A stretch of 64,000 nt of DNA from an uncultured Scytonema sp. (GCA_937873135.1 CALMVQ010000368.1:39957-103956); one strand, 5' to 3'. Shown: positions 38,162 through 49,100, numbered from the stretch's first letter. Numbers and translations are program-made. Notes: generated by a model from the sequence alone, not told the origin.

Positions 38162-39439
38162 TTATACTCTTTGTGGTAAATGGTGATGAAAAGCCTCAAC
38201 CGCCCGCGCCACTCCGTCTTCTGCTTGGATCTTTCGCCCCATTGCAGATGCACGAGCTTGCATTGACTTGTCATTGGTAGCTAGTCGAATCGCATCTACT
38301 AACCGCTCGGCGGTTAATTGGTGTGGCAAAATCGGCTTTGGTCCTAGACCCAACTCTGCTATACGAGACGCCCAAAAAAATCGGTCATCTCCGCCTGGTA
38401 TGGTTATAGAAGGGACACCCGCTCGCACGCCATAAGCTAATGTACCAGCACCTCCATGATGCACAAGTGCTGCCATTTGTGGGAATAGCCAATCAAATGG
38501 CACCCATTCTGACAGTTTAAAGACTTTATCTGATAAATCGAAATCCTCACTGACGCTGTTTTCTCCAATGAGTTCTCCTGGTACTTGTAAAATGCACCTT
38601 TGACCTGTCTGAGCGATCGCTTGCAATACCAATTTTAGTTCCGATTCTGTTAAACCACGACCACCAACGTACACTGGCGGCGACCCAATTGCGATAAAAT
38701 CTACCAGGTCTATAGGTGGCTGCCAATTTTGAGGACAATCTATAAACCAGTAGCCAGTAACATGCAACCAATCAGACCATTCAGACGGTTTAGGTAGTAA
38801 AGATGGGCTGTAGCCGTAGAGAAAAGGTAGTTTTTGCTGGTGTAGACGATGAACTGGGCTTAACCACCAAGCAATAGGAGTTAAATTTAGGACTTCCTGT
38901 CGCCACTGGTTTATAGACTGTCTAACAGATCGCCATAAGAGTTTATCAAACAAGAAGTAGGTTAGCCTATTGTAGATTCCACCTAAACGCAATTCAATTG
39001 GTGCAGCAGGGTGAGGAAAAGCGTGTGTTGGACTAATAGGTGGGATACAGGCTGCATAGCAAGGTACACCCAGCTTCTCTATGATATCATAGCCCAGCAA
39101 TGAAAATTGACTTAAGATAATTGCCTCTGCTCCCTGGCAAAGAGAGAGAAGTTGAGACAGGTAGCTATCTTCAAGAGGTTGCAGAACACTCCTAATATTA
39201 TCAAAGATGTAAAAAGGGTTGGGATGGAGCCATTTCCAGAATGGCTCTGTTGAAAATTCTTCTGCATGTATATCCCTACAAACACAGTCCAGACCCCATT
39301 TGCTGATAAATTCCTGACGAGCCTGATTAGTAAAAGCAACTAGCTTTACTACATGTCCTGCTTGTTGCAATCCCAGTCCTAAAGCAACATAGGGTTGGAG
39401 ATCGCCAAGGGAACCACCTGTAACAATCGTGATACGCAT
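38162..39439 (-). CDS. Glycosyltransferase, GT1 family (UGT/MGT-like)
   Basis: 425 residues. The N-terminus MRITIVTGGSLGDLQPYVALGLGLQQAGH is the acceptor-domain start of GT1 enzymes of the sterol/macrolide glycosyltransferase type. The C-terminal donor-binding region has LVHHGGAGTLAYGVRAGVPSITIPGGDDRFFWA. Such enzymes move a sugar from a nucleotide sugar to a hydroxyl of a lipid or natural product. It lies inside the NRPS/PKS operon, so it suggests the product is a glycoside; hydroxylated Asn/Asp, Thr or the reduced polyketide hydroxyls are possible acceptors. No sugar-biosynthesis genes are in the window, so a common cellular sugar is likely. Confidence 0.88.
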   Translation of the reverse strand: MRITIVTGGSLGDLQPYVALGLGLQQAGHVVKLVAFTNQARQEFISKWGLDCVCRDIHAEEFSTEPFWKWLHPNPFYIFDNIRSVLQPLEDSYLSQLLSLCQGAEAIILSQFSLLGYDIIEKLGVPCYAACIPPISPTHAFPHPAAPIELRLGGIYNRLTYFLFDKLLWRSVRQSINQWRQEVLNLTPIAWWLSPVHRLHQQKLPFLYGYSPSLLPKPSEWSDWLHVTGYWFIDCPQNWQPPIDLVDFIAIGSPPVYVGGRGLTESELKLVLQAIAQTGQRCILQVPGELIGENSVSEDFDLSDKVFKLSEWVPFDWLFPQMAALVHHGGAGTLAYGVRAGVPSITIPGGDDRFFWASRIAELGLGPKPILPHQLTAERLVDAIRLATNDKSMQARASAMGRKIQAEDGVARAVEAFHHHLPQRV

Positions 39440-39454
39440 ATTTCTGAATAATCT

Positions 39455-39616
39455 CTATCTCTTTGTGCGAAGTTGTTTTTGTCGATTCATCGCCTGTTTT
39501 TGCTTCCCAGCGCGATCGCGAACTTGCTCTACTTCTAGCTGTACGTCTTTTCCCTCACTTAAATGTTTCGTTAATGAATGTATGGTTGGGTATTCAAGCA
39601 TTTCCAAAATTTTCGT
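39455..39616 (-). pseudogene. Relic of an NRPS C-terminus (end of a PCP domain and tail)
   Basis: Between the glycosyltransferase and carbamoyltransferase genes the minus strand encodes about 52 residues that match, in frame and up to the stop codon, the last residues of the Asn NRPS at 41756-45049. Shared blocks are EYPTIHSL, KHL, VRDR and the final LRTKR before TAG. No start codon, A domain or PCP serine is present. The stretch just upstream (about 39608-39642) also resembles, in another frame, the tail of the aminotransferase gene near 35520-35555 (FLPPIAPQ). It is best read as the scar of a lost or shortened NRPS gene. Confidence 0.82.
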
Positions 39617-39646
39617 GGAGCAAGAGGAGTAAAAAAGCTAGCAGGC

Positions 39647-41641
39647 TTAAGGTCGTAGCAGAATCAAACGCCGCGACCATAATTCCATAAGTTCCTGAAC
39701 GATTCCTTGAGCTTTTCCTTGTTCAGTTACGCTATCCTCCTCAAGAATGATCGCGACAGTCTTCTCACTGTTTGCCAAACTCAAAACACGAAAGACTTCG
39801 GTTGACACCCCAACCTGAAACTCTGTATCGTAACTATTCCCAATATAAAAGAAATTGCTGAACTTACCGTCTGAACTAAGCTTTTTAACCTGATGCAACG
39901 AAATATGAGGGGGTAGTGAAAGTCTAACAGACAGAAAATTCCGCCAAGATACCTCCTTCTTTTTAATCAGATACTCTCCAACAACGAGATAGTCTAATCC
40001 CGTAGTTAAAAAACAAACCACTGCATCTTCAACAGAATCTACAATTGGTTCAACGTTATTGTTGAACGACGTGTTCAGCAAAACCGGAACGCCTGTCAAC
40101 TTTTCAAAAGAGTGAATCAAGTCCCAATATCTTTCATTTGTTTTCCGCGATACAGTTTGTATTCTTGCTGTTCCATCAACATGAGTTACCGCCCCTAAAA
40201 GGTCGCGTTTATCTTCTCTAACATTTACCACGAATATCATGAATGGGAGTTGTTTTTGATTAGGCGGAACTTCAAAGAATTCATCTACTTCCTCTTCTAA
40301 AACAGATGGTGCGAAAGGTCTGTAGCCTTCCCGCTTTTTAATCATTTTGTTGATGCGCTCTTTATTGTCTTCCGGACGAGGATCTGCAAGAATACTTCTG
40401 TTACCTAATGCCCTAGGTCCAAACTCTGAGCGACCTTGAACCCATCCCACAACATAACCACTAGCCAACAATTGTGCAGTCTGTCCAGCTATATCTATCA
40501 ATTCCTCAAAAGCAATAAAATCTTGCCATTGTCTCAATTGGCTCAACACTGAAAAAGAACTCCCGATATCTGTTCCCCAATATACATGGTCTAGTTTGAA
40601 AGGTTTCTTAGCTATAGGTTTTGCTTTATAGTACGTATATAATGCTGCTCCTAAGGCGCATCCTGCATCATGAGCCGCAGGCTGTACAAATACATTTTCA
40701 AACATTCCGGAGCGCAATATTTTTCCGTTAAGAGTACAATTTTGAGCCACTCCCCCGGCCATACATAAATTTTTCTGTTTGGTTTCCTGCTGATAAAATC
40801 GAATAACATGAAAAGCTATTTCCTCCAAAGCTTCCTGGAGGGAAGCGGCTATATCCTTATGCATTTGTATGAAGGGTTCCCCTTTCCGACGCGGCAGCCC
40901 TAAATCAAAGAGTGAGATTATTTTGTCGGAGTGAATTACATAATCTCCGTTGGGAAATAATGTATATAGTGTTTGGAATAAACTTCTATATCTTTCTGGA
41001 TTACCATAAGGAGCTAATCCCATCACTTTATATTCATCAAACTGACTGTATCCCAAAAAAGCTATTATGTCTTTATAGAAAAAGCCAAGAGATTTCGAGG
41101 CTGGAATGTCGGCGATTTGCTTAAGCATTGTCCCCTCCTCCTCGAAAACCATACCAGAAATATTCTCACCCTCTCCGTCAAATGTGGTAACAAGGCTGCT
41201 TTCATAACCAGAAAGGGCCAGTGCGCTCATGGCATGTGCATGATGATGAGGAACAAAACAGAGCCTATTTTGATCTATTTCAGAATTTAATCCTTTACGG
41301 AAAAGATCTTGAAAAAAGGTGATGGAGTCAATTGTTTTGACCTGAGTAGATTCAAAAAAAAATTCCTTCAGCCATTCCTCCAAATAATCCTTTGAGCAGT
41401 TAAAGGCAATCAAGTCTATGTCCTGTAATTTTACGCCGTGGTTCTTCAAACACAAGTGTAATGATTGAGTAGGAAACTTGTTTGTATGTTTTATTCGATT
41501 GAGCCTTTCTTCTTCTATTGCAAAAACAACTTCTCCATCTTCAATTAAAACAGCTGCTGAGTCATGAGACGCTGAGGTTGGAAGTCCGTAGAGATTTTCG
41601 TAAACGACATCTGCTCCTCCACAAAACCCTAATACCAGCAT
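39647..41641 (-). CDS. O-carbamoyltransferase (NodU/CmcH family)
   Basis: 664 residues. The N-terminal half shows HDSAAVLIEDGE (His26) and EEERLNRIKH, then FVPHHHAHAMSALALSGY and TTFDGEGE. The second half has GGVAQNCTLNGKI, the YrdC-like C-terminal signature RSEFGPRALGNRSILADPR and HVDGTARIQTV. The family makes carbamoyl-adenylate from carbamoyl phosphate and ATP and transfers the carbamoyl group to a hydroxyl, as in cephamycin, novobiocin and Nod factors. The protein extends somewhat beyond the usual C-terminus. The ATG at 41641 has a strong AGGAGG ribosome site. It follows directly the NRPS predicted to give beta-hydroxyasparagine, whose hydroxyl is a possible acceptor. Confidence 0.93.
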   Translation of the reverse strand: MLVLGFCGGADVVYENLYGLPTSASHDSAAVLIEDGEVVFAIEEERLNRIKHTNKFPTQSLHLCLKNHGVKLQDIDLIAFNCSKDYLEEWLKEFFFESTQVKTIDSITFFQDLFRKGLNSEIDQNRLCFVPHHHAHAMSALALSGYESSLVTTFDGEGENISGMVFEEEGTMLKQIADIPASKSLGFFYKDIIAFLGYSQFDEYKVMGLAPYGNPERYRSLFQTLYTLFPNGDYVIHSDKIISLFDLGLPRRKGEPFIQMHKDIAASLQEALEEIAFHVIRFYQQETKQKNLCMAGGVAQNCTLNGKILRSGMFENVFVQPAAHDAGCALGAALYTYYKAKPIAKKPFKLDHVYWGTDIGSSFSVLSQLRQWQDFIAFEELIDIAGQTAQLLASGYVVGWVQGRSEFGPRALGNRSILADPRPEDNKERINKMIKKREGYRPFAPSVLEEEVDEFFEVPPNQKQLPFMIFVVNVREDKRDLLGAVTHVDGTARIQTVSRKTNERYWDLIHSFEKLTGVPVLLNTSFNNNVEPIVDSVEDAVVCFLTTGLDYLVVGEYLIKKKEVSWRNFLSVRLSLPPHISLHQVKKLSSDGKFSNFFYIGNSYDTEFQVGVSTEVFRVLSLANSEKTVAIILEEDSVTEQGKAQGIVQELMELWSRRLILLRP

Positions 41642-41755
41642 TTTTTCCTCCTGGAATGTTTTACAGTAACTTTTTGCTTCTTTTCTTGCGCTCTTGGCAT
41701 TCTTTGCAGTTCGTTAAAAAATTTTTGCTTAGCGCATAAATCCCATGAATAATCT

Positions 41756-44700
41756 CTATCTCTTTGTGCGAAGTTCTTTTTGGCGATTTATAGCCTCTTT
41801 TTGCTTCTGAGTTCGGTCACGAACTAGCTCAACTTCAACTTCAAAATTTTGTTGTTCAGTTAAATGTTTCGCCAATGAATGTATGGTTGGGTATTCAAGC
41901 AGTTCAATCAGTGATATATCTAGCTTCAACAGTTCCTGCAGTTGGCTATGAACTTGAGCAATTAACAACGAATGACCACCTATATCAAAAAAGTTGTCAC
42001 GAATACCCACCTTTTCTAGGTGAAGCACCTCTTGCCAAACAGCAGCAATTGTTTGTTCCACCTCAGTATTGGGTGGTACATAAGCAACTTCCAACTTTGG
42101 TCGAAATTTTTCCACGACCGCGAGGGCTTTCCTATCTATTTTACCATTAGAAGTTAATGGCAATGCATCCAGTTGTAAATAACCGGAGGGAACCATGTAC
42201 TCAGGTAGCTTTTGTTTGAGAAATTGACTCAGTTCACTGATGGAAGTGGATAACTCGGCGTTTAAAACAATGTATGCCACTAAACGCTGGTTGCCTGAGA
42301 CATCTTCCTGTAGAACAACTACTGACTCTTGCACCCCCTGATGCTCTAATAGAACCGCCTCAATTTCTCCTAGTTCAATGCGGAAACCTCGGAGCTTTAC
42401 TTGGCTGTCAATCCGTCCAAGAAACTCAAGAGTCCCATCACAACGATAACGAGCAAGGTCGCCTGTTTTGTACAGGCGCTCCCCTAGTTCATTGCTGAAG
42501 GAGTTCGGAATAAACTTTTGTGCTGTCAGTTCAGGCTTGTTCAGATAACCTCGTGCAATTCCTTTGCCGCCAATGTACAGTTCACCCACAAGGTTGATTG
42601 GTACTGGCTGCAAGTGTGAATCCAACACGTAAAGCTGGGTGTTGGCGATTGGACGACCAATGGGAATCGACCCTGACTGCTGCTTGTCATTTACCTGATA
42701 AATGCAGCAACCAACTACGGTTTCAGTTGGGCCGTATTCATTTACCAGCATTGTATTAGGAGCAAACTCTTGCCAAAAGGCAATGTGCTGTGCTGATAAG
42801 TTTTCACCTCCAATAATCAAAGCTCGCGTGCGACCTGCTGCTTCTTGAGAAGAGAACTGCTGACCTAGCAACTCCAAGTGAGCAGGTGTAAGTTTGACCA
42901 AGCTTAAATTGGAGCTTTGGCTTAGAGCAGTGTAAAGCGTCTCAATGCCTTGGTTTTCTGGCAGCAGTTTTACCTGACAACCGACGAGTAAAGGTGAAAA
43001 TAGACTTGTGATTGTAAGGTCAAAACCTAGGGGCGAGTGAACTAGCGTCCCTGTTCCTTGCTCGACTGTGTAAGCTTGCGTACACCAGTTTAGGTAGTTG
43101 ACTAGCCCTCGGTGAGGAATCAATGTTCCCTTGGGCTTGCCAGTAGAGCCAGAGGTGTAAATGACATAGGCCAGGTTTTCAGGGATTGTTTGACTGACAG
43201 GGTTTTCTGTATTTTCCCGGGCTATGTTTTCCCAATCAGCGTCGAGGCAAATAACTTTGGTTCCATCTGAGGGGAAGTTAGCTGCTAGACGCTGCTGAGT
43301 CAACAGTATAGGTATATTACTATCCGCTATGATATAGGCTTGTCGCTCCAGTGGATAGGTTGGTTCAATCGGCACATAGGCTCCACCAGCTTTGAGAATA
43401 CCCAACACTGCGACCACCATCAAAAGCGATCTCTCTACGCAAATCCCCACCAGCACCTCTGGCCCGACGCCCAGTCGCTGTAGGTAGTGTGCGAGTTGAT
43501 TTGCTCTAGCGTTGAGTGAACGATAAGTTAGTTGCGCCTTCGCAAATATTACGGCGACGTTATTTGGGGTTCGCTCTACTTGTTCTTGCAACAGATGGTG
43601 GATACACTTGTCATTTGGATAAGTGGTCTTTGTATTGTTGAACTCAATCAGCAATTGCTGCCGCTGGCGATCGCTCAGAATCTCCAAGCGACTAATTACT
43701 GCTTCAGGATTATTGGCGACGCTTTCTAACAAAGTCTGAAATTGCCCTGCCAAACGTTTTATATCGTCAATTTGGAATAAATTGGAATCATAGTGAAATT
43801 CGTAACCCAGAGAATCTTCCAGACACAGACAAGAGAGTTTTACTTTGAATCTGTCAATATATGCGTACTGCTGATAAATGGAAAGTGATAAATTGTTGTC
43901 TACAGAATACTTTGCTCCTGTATGTTCAAACTCGAAACAAAAGGGGAAGAAGGAAGATTTTGCTATATTCCCAGTAGCTTCCGCAGTCTGTTCTTGGGTA
44001 AAATACTGCTGCCATTCAGCATTCTGACGGCTAAATTCGTTAACTTGCTGCAAAATATCGATAAATGTACGGTTTTCTTCCAGATGACAAACAAGTGGTA
44101 AATATTTTGCAAACAGCCCTAAAGCTGACTCTAATCCCTCATAATTTCGACCATCACAGGCGGTACCAATCAAAATCCTTGACTGTTGTGTGAGTCGCCA
44201 GAGCAAAATTGAAAAGCAAGTTAGTAAAACGACTTCTGTCGTAGTTTCATACTTCTGTGCGATCGCATCAATTTTTGCTGCTAGCTCATCAGCAATCGGT
44301 GAGGCAATAAACTTAGGAGAAAATCCTGGTTCGACTGTAGGCTGATTTTCGCTTGTTAGCTTCAAACTAAAAAGGTCAGAAAAATTTAGCTGACGCCAAT
44401 ACTCTCTTCCTGCTTTTGTCTCCTCTGACTCAAGTAAGTCATTGAGAATTTCGGATACATCAGCATACTGAATCGGTTCATCAAATAGCTGTTCGCCATG
44501 CAAGCAGGCTGCGTATGAAACACTGATTTCACGCACCAAATTTTTCAGTGTTCCTGTATCTGCATATACAGCAGGCAAATTGATAAGCAACGTATGTCTC
44601 TCATCAGACAACTCAACTAAGGCAAGATGCAAAAGTGGACCTTGCCCAAAATCGAAAGGCAGCTGACTTACTTCATGAAAAAGTGCCTCAATTTTGACTT

Positions 44701-45049
44701 CTTGTTCTTGCGGAGTCAGACCACTAAAATTATGCTCATGAATAAATGGGAATGCTTGATCGGCTTCCTTACCAACAGTTCCTACGGGTAGCATATCATT
44801 GATAATTTGAAGCGGGATATCCATCCCCGGCAAACAACGAAAAGTAGTACGCAAAATTTCATGTCGATTCAAGATATTCTCTAAAGCCGTCTCGAAAACT
44901 TTTCTGTCGAAATTCCCCTCAATTTGAACAGCACACTGAACACGATAAGGCAGCGTTGTCTCAGCTTGCTGTAACAACCATAGATGCTTTTGCTGTGGTG
45001 AAATTCGGAAACCTTTGATAATTTTCTTTTGCGTATCTGTAATTTGCAT
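41756..45049 (-). CDS. NRPS: interface (degenerate C)-A-PCP, predicted to load asparagine
   Basis: 1097 residues. The first 440 residues have the condensation fold (FRISPQQKHLWLL), but the HHxxxDG position reads LPAVYADT (158-165), so catalysis of peptide bonds is unlikely. It looks like the interface domain of the Asp protein at 14732-17968 in both this motif and surroundings (LLINLP...ADT.TLKNLV). The A domain has YTSGSTGKPKG at about 631-641 and a pocket code I read as D-L-T-K-I-G-E-V-G-K, the Asn type rather than the Asp type. PCP Ser1027 is followed by a basic docking tail. The C domain for this module is on the loading protein at 46105-49635, and the hydroxylase is encoded immediately upstream. 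Confidence 0.91.
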   Translation of the reverse strand: MQITDTQKKIIKGFRISPQQKHLWLLQQAETTLPYRVQCAVQIEGNFDRKVFETALENILNRHEILRTTFRCLPGMDIPLQIINDMLPVGTVGKEADQAFPFIHEHNFSGLTPQEQEVKIEALFHEVSQLPFDFGQGPLLHLALVELSDERHTLLINLPAVYADTGTLKNLVREISVSYAACLHGEQLFDEPIQYADVSEILNDLLESEETKAGREYWRQLNFSDLFSLKLTSENQPTVEPGFSPKFIASPIADELAAKIDAIAQKYETTTEVVLLTCFSILLWRLTQQSRILIGTACDGRNYEGLESALGLFAKYLPLVCHLEENRTFIDILQQVNEFSRQNAEWQQYFTQEQTAEATGNIAKSSFFPFCFEFEHTGAKYSVDNNLSLSIYQQYAYIDRFKVKLSCLCLEDSLGYEFHYDSNLFQIDDIKRLAGQFQTLLESVANNPEAVISRLEILSDRQRQQLLIEFNNTKTTYPNDKCIHHLLQEQVERTPNNVAVIFAKAQLTYRSLNARANQLAHYLQRLGVGPEVLVGICVERSLLMVVAVLGILKAGGAYVPIEPTYPLERQAYIIADSNIPILLTQQRLAANFPSDGTKVICLDADWENIARENTENPVSQTIPENLAYVIYTSGSTGKPKGTLIPHRGLVNYLNWCTQAYTVEQGTGTLVHSPLGFDLTITSLFSPLLVGCQVKLLPENQGIETLYTALSQSSNLSLVKLTPAHLELLGQQFSSQEAAGRTRALIIGGENLSAQHIAFWQEFAPNTMLVNEYGPTETVVGCCIYQVNDKQQSGSIPIGRPIANTQLYVLDSHLQPVPINLVGELYIGGKGIARGYLNKPELTAQKFIPNSFSNELGERLYKTGDLARYRCDGTLEFLGRIDSQVKLRGFRIELGEIEAVLLEHQGVQESVVVLQEDVSGNQRLVAYIVLNAELSTSISELSQFLKQKLPEYMVPSGYLQLDALPLTSNGKIDRKALAVVEKFRPKLEVAYVPPNTEVEQTIAAVWQEVLHLEKVGIRDNFFDIGGHSLLIAQVHSQLQELLKLDISLIELLEYPTIHSLAKHLTEQQNFEVEVELVRDRTQKQKEAINRQKELRTKR

Positions 45050-45058
45050 TTTTGTATA

Positions 45059-46108
45059 TTAAATAGCTTTGTGAGTGTAGGGTTCAGCCATTCCCACCAC
45101 AATTTTTCGACAACCAACAAATGGTGCACGTCCATGAGCTACTAGCATATTGTCTAGCATTAAAATATCTCCCTCCTGCCAGGGAAAAGTAACCGTTTCT
45201 TGTTGATAGCAAGAGCGAATTTCATCTAACACAGAGCATTCAATAGTGGAACCATCACCGTAGTACGTATTTTGAGGAAGATCTGACTCTCTAAATTCTG
45301 CTAAAAAAGACTCACGTATTGTTGATTCCAAGCTTGATACGTGAAAAAAAGCAGCATGATTGAACCAGAGCATTTCATTAGTTTTTGGATGCATTGTAAC
45401 AGCCTGTCGCAGTTGTTTGGTTCTTAAGCAATTACCGTCGTTCCATTCAGCCTCAATGCCATTTTTATAACAGTACTCTTCGACCTCTAGCTTGTTCGTA
45501 GTTTGAAAAACTGTTTGCCAGGGAAGACCAAATCCGTTGCCAAAGTTGCGAACATACATCACCTGCTTTTGGATGAATAGTTCTCTAATTTTTGGGTTAA
45601 TGCGTTGAAAAACTTTCCTCACGTCGGCAATTGGTGTTTCTCCTCCCTGCTGCGAGGCTGTGATGCAGAAAAAGAAGATTTTTAAAGGCCATGTATGCTG
45701 GTAGGAATTTTCGTTGTGTAGGAAAATACTTTGAGTGGCAGGGTAGTCAGTTGATGTATAAATATTACCATTTACGTGACTGCGTGGCGAGGAACGTTCT
45801 CGATACTCTAGTAACTCCCCCGATATAGATTTGATGAACTCTTCAAACTCAGCCACTCCATTGACCTTAAAGTTCCGAAAAAGTATTCCTCCGTATTTCA
45901 GCAATTCTGTTTCAATAAAAGACCGATTGTGCGTAGCCCAAACTGCGAGATTTACTCCTTCAACAGTAGGCTGGACTACTAAAGGCAGAAACTTTCCAGT
46001 CTGAAGAAATTCTGTTTTGATTAATCCGTCTTGGGACAAGCTCATAGCTTGCCGTCTTAGGGTTGGCAACTTTGTGATCTTAAGCTTTTGAAATTCAGGG
46101 TTTTTCAT
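45059..46108 (-). CDS. TauD/SyrP-type Fe(II)/2-oxoglutarate beta-hydroxylase
   Basis: 349 residues. Iron ligands H131-x-E133 (LHNEN) and the distal His about 325 in VAHGRAP, with the 2-oxoglutarate Arg in GCRKIVV. It is clearly homologous to the dioxygenase fused to the NRPS at 19168-23241, including the linker before the domain (SLSQ..LIKT and FIETELLKYG.ILFR.F). The family hydroxylates the beta carbon of an amino acid bound to a PCP. Its gene overlaps the upstream C-domain-ending gene by ATGA (46105-46108) and lies 9 nt before the interface-A(Asn)-PCP gene, so the expected product is beta-hydroxyasparagine. It is effectively the split form of the fused arrangement seen in the Asp unit. Confidence 0.9.
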   Translation of the reverse strand: MKNPEFQKLKITKLPTLRRQAMSLSQDGLIKTEFLQTGKFLPLVVQPTVEGVNLAVWATHNRSFIETELLKYGGILFRNFKVNGVAEFEEFIKSISGELLEYRERSSPRSHVNGNIYTSTDYPATQSIFLHNENSYQHTWPLKIFFFCITASQQGGETPIADVRKVFQRINPKIRELFIQKQVMYVRNFGNGFGLPWQTVFQTTNKLEVEEYCYKNGIEAEWNDGNCLRTKQLRQAVTMHPKTNEMLWFNHAAFFHVSSLESTIRESFLAEFRESDLPQNTYYGDGSTIECSVLDEIRSCYQQETVTFPWQEGDILMLDNMLVAHGRAPFVGCRKIVVGMAEPYTHKAI

Positions 46109-49100
46109 AATGCCAAATCTTCTTCAATTGCTTTCCGCTTCACGTTTTTAAATTTATGAAAACTAGTTTGTTTAAGTTCTCGTTCTTTAGCAATTTGTTT
46201 TTCTGTGTCTGCTTCTAATAAAATTTCTTTTAGTATGTTCAACCTAATTTTGGGTTGAACTACAATAGTACGTAGAAGTGTTTGAAAATCTGACAAGAGA
46301 TGTGTAATAGTAACAGCCTCAAACAAGTCTGTACTGTACTCCATCCAACCCATCAAACCTTGCTCTGTTTCCGTCAGATTCAGCAGCAAGTCAAACTTTG
46401 CAGTTTGACTATCAACCTCGCTGACATTCACAGTTAGACCCGGAACCGCTAAGGGCGGCATGGCTACATTTTGAAGCACAAGCTTGACTTGAAATAGGGG
46501 CGTACGATCTAAAGTCCGTTGTGGGTTCAATACCTCCACTAGCTTATCAAAGGGCATTTCCTGATGTGCGTAAGCCCCTATAGTTATCTTGCGTACTCGC
46601 TTTAATAACTCATCAAAAGAGAGGTTCCCGGACAGGTTAATACGTAATACCAGTTGATTGACGAAAAATCCGATCAGTGGCTCAGTCTTAGCTTGATTAC
46701 GGTTCGCAATATCTGTACCGACCACAATTTCTTCCTGATCTGTGTACCAATGCAGCAGCATTTGAAAGGTTGCTAGCAATGTCATAAACAGCGTCACTTC
46801 CTGGTGCTGGCTCAGTACCTTGAGAGCATCCGTCAACGACTTAGACAGCACTACAGATTGCCGTCTACCTTGGAAAGTTTGAACTGCTGGTCGGGGATGG
46901 TCGGTGGGCAGTTGCAGTATCGGGAGATTGTCCAGTTGTTTTTTCCAATAAGTTAGTTGCGACTCCAACACTTCCCCCTGTAGCCACTGGCGTTGCCAGA
47001 TTGTATAATCTGCATACTGAATGGGCAACTCAGGTAAAGGCGAGGGTTGTCCGTTAGAATAAGCTTGGTAGAGTACTGTCAGTTCCCGAAAGAGGACTCC
47101 CATAGACCAGCCGTCACAGACAATGTGATGCATTGTCAACAACATTATATGTTCTTGCTCGCCGCACTGTACAAGAGTCACTCGTAGCAATGGTCCTTGT
47201 GTCAAATCAAAAGGCTGCCTAGCCTCCTGAATGGCTAGGCACTGTACTTCCGCTGCACGATGAATTTCAGGGATATCCCGCAGGTCTACCACAGGCAGCG
47301 TTAAGGTTAAATCTGGGCAAATGACCTGCATTGGCTTCCTCTCTACAGTAGTAAACGCCGTTTGCAAAGCTTGATGTCGTCGGACAATTTCATTGAAGCT
47401 TTGCTCTAGCACCGTTACGTTGAGGACAGCTTTTAGCTGCACGATAACAGAAATGTTATAGAAAGGATTGCCTGGTTGCAATCGATCAAGAAACCACAGT
47501 CGCTGTTGAGCAAAAGATAGAGGGTAAAATTTCGCGGCTTTCGGCATTTGGGTAAGGGTCACTGACGGCATACAAGCTGCCGTTGTCAGTTCAGCAAGTA
47601 TCTTTGTCGCTAGCTGAGTGATGTGAATACCTTCAAAAAAGTCTGCTACAGGTACGGTAATTTCAAGCTCATTCTCAATCCGGTTTTTTAACTCAAAGAC
47701 TTTTATAGAATCCAGTCCCAAGGAGCTTAATGGTTGCTTATGTTTGATTTCATGCAGTGGAATTGAAAGCACCCGTGCTATCTGTTCCTGAATATAAGAC
47801 TCTAACAGCGGCTGACACTCGCGTGGAGTGAGGGCTAAGAGAGTTTCGCGCTGCAACTTATTCTCGTTTCCATCAATATCAATACTTTTTTGAATGCTAC
47901 TGCCAACGACTTCTAGCTTACCTGCTACAAAATCGGCTTTTGTGGCACGACGTTGAATTTTGCCACTGGAGGTTTTGGAGATAGTCCCAGGTTTTACCAA
48001 CGCCACGGCATAAACTTGTACCTCATGCTCCTCAGTGACTGCCTGACGAATTCCCGCTATGACTTCCTCAAGATTTGGTTTAGCACGAAACTCTAACTCT
48101 TGGACTACGACCAATCGTTCTTCATTCTCTATCTCAATTGAGAAAGCTGCACCACTACCTGAACGTAATGATGAATGACTCCGTTCTGCCGTTAATTCTA
48201 TATCTTGTGGGTAAAGGTTGCGACCACGAATAATGATTAAATCTTTGGCTCGACCTGTAATATAGAGTTCTCCATTATGCAAAAAGCCTAAGTCACCAGT
48301 GCGTAAAAATGCTCCCTCTCCTGTATCTTTAAGATATGCGTGAAATGTTTGCTCTGTCAGGTCAGGAGAATCCCAATAACCTTGACCTACGCTCAACCCT
48401 GATACCCAGATTTCTCCAACTTCATCTGGTGAACAGCGAGTCAATGTTTCGGGATGGACAATAACTATCCGCTGTTGAGGAATAGTTTGACCACAACTGA
48501 CAAAGGTTTGGGTATCTTTGCTCTGGGCAGTTGCTGATACTATCTGGTTTTGTGAAAGTGCAGATTTTTTTACAGTTCTAACATCAGGTAAAGCTTTCTG
48601 TATCCCACCGGAAACCATCAGTGTTGCTTCCGCCATGCCGTAGCAGGGATAGAATGCTTCAGGGCGAAACCCACACTCACCAAAGGCTCTGGCAAATCGT
48701 TCTAACGTCTCCTGCCAGATTGGTTCAGCACCGTTAAATGCGACACTCCAACTACTTAAATCGAGAGTTTCTTTTTGTTGAAGGGTAATTTTTTGAATAC
48801 AATGCTCATAAGCAAAGTTGGGACCACCACTCGTGGTACCTTTGTAGCGAGAAATCGCCTGTAGCCATCGATATGGACGTTGCAGAAAAGAAGGTGGGGA
48901 CATTAAGATGCAACCAAACCCACCATACAAAGGTTGCAAAATACCACCAATTAACCCCATATCATGGTACACAGGTAGCCAGGAGACAAATTTACTGCCG
49001 GGAGAATGTTCCATGATTTGGTAAGTCACGGCAGCATTATGCAGCAAGTTGCCATGACTGAGCATAACTCCCTTTGGTGTTCCGGTAGAACCCGAAGTGT

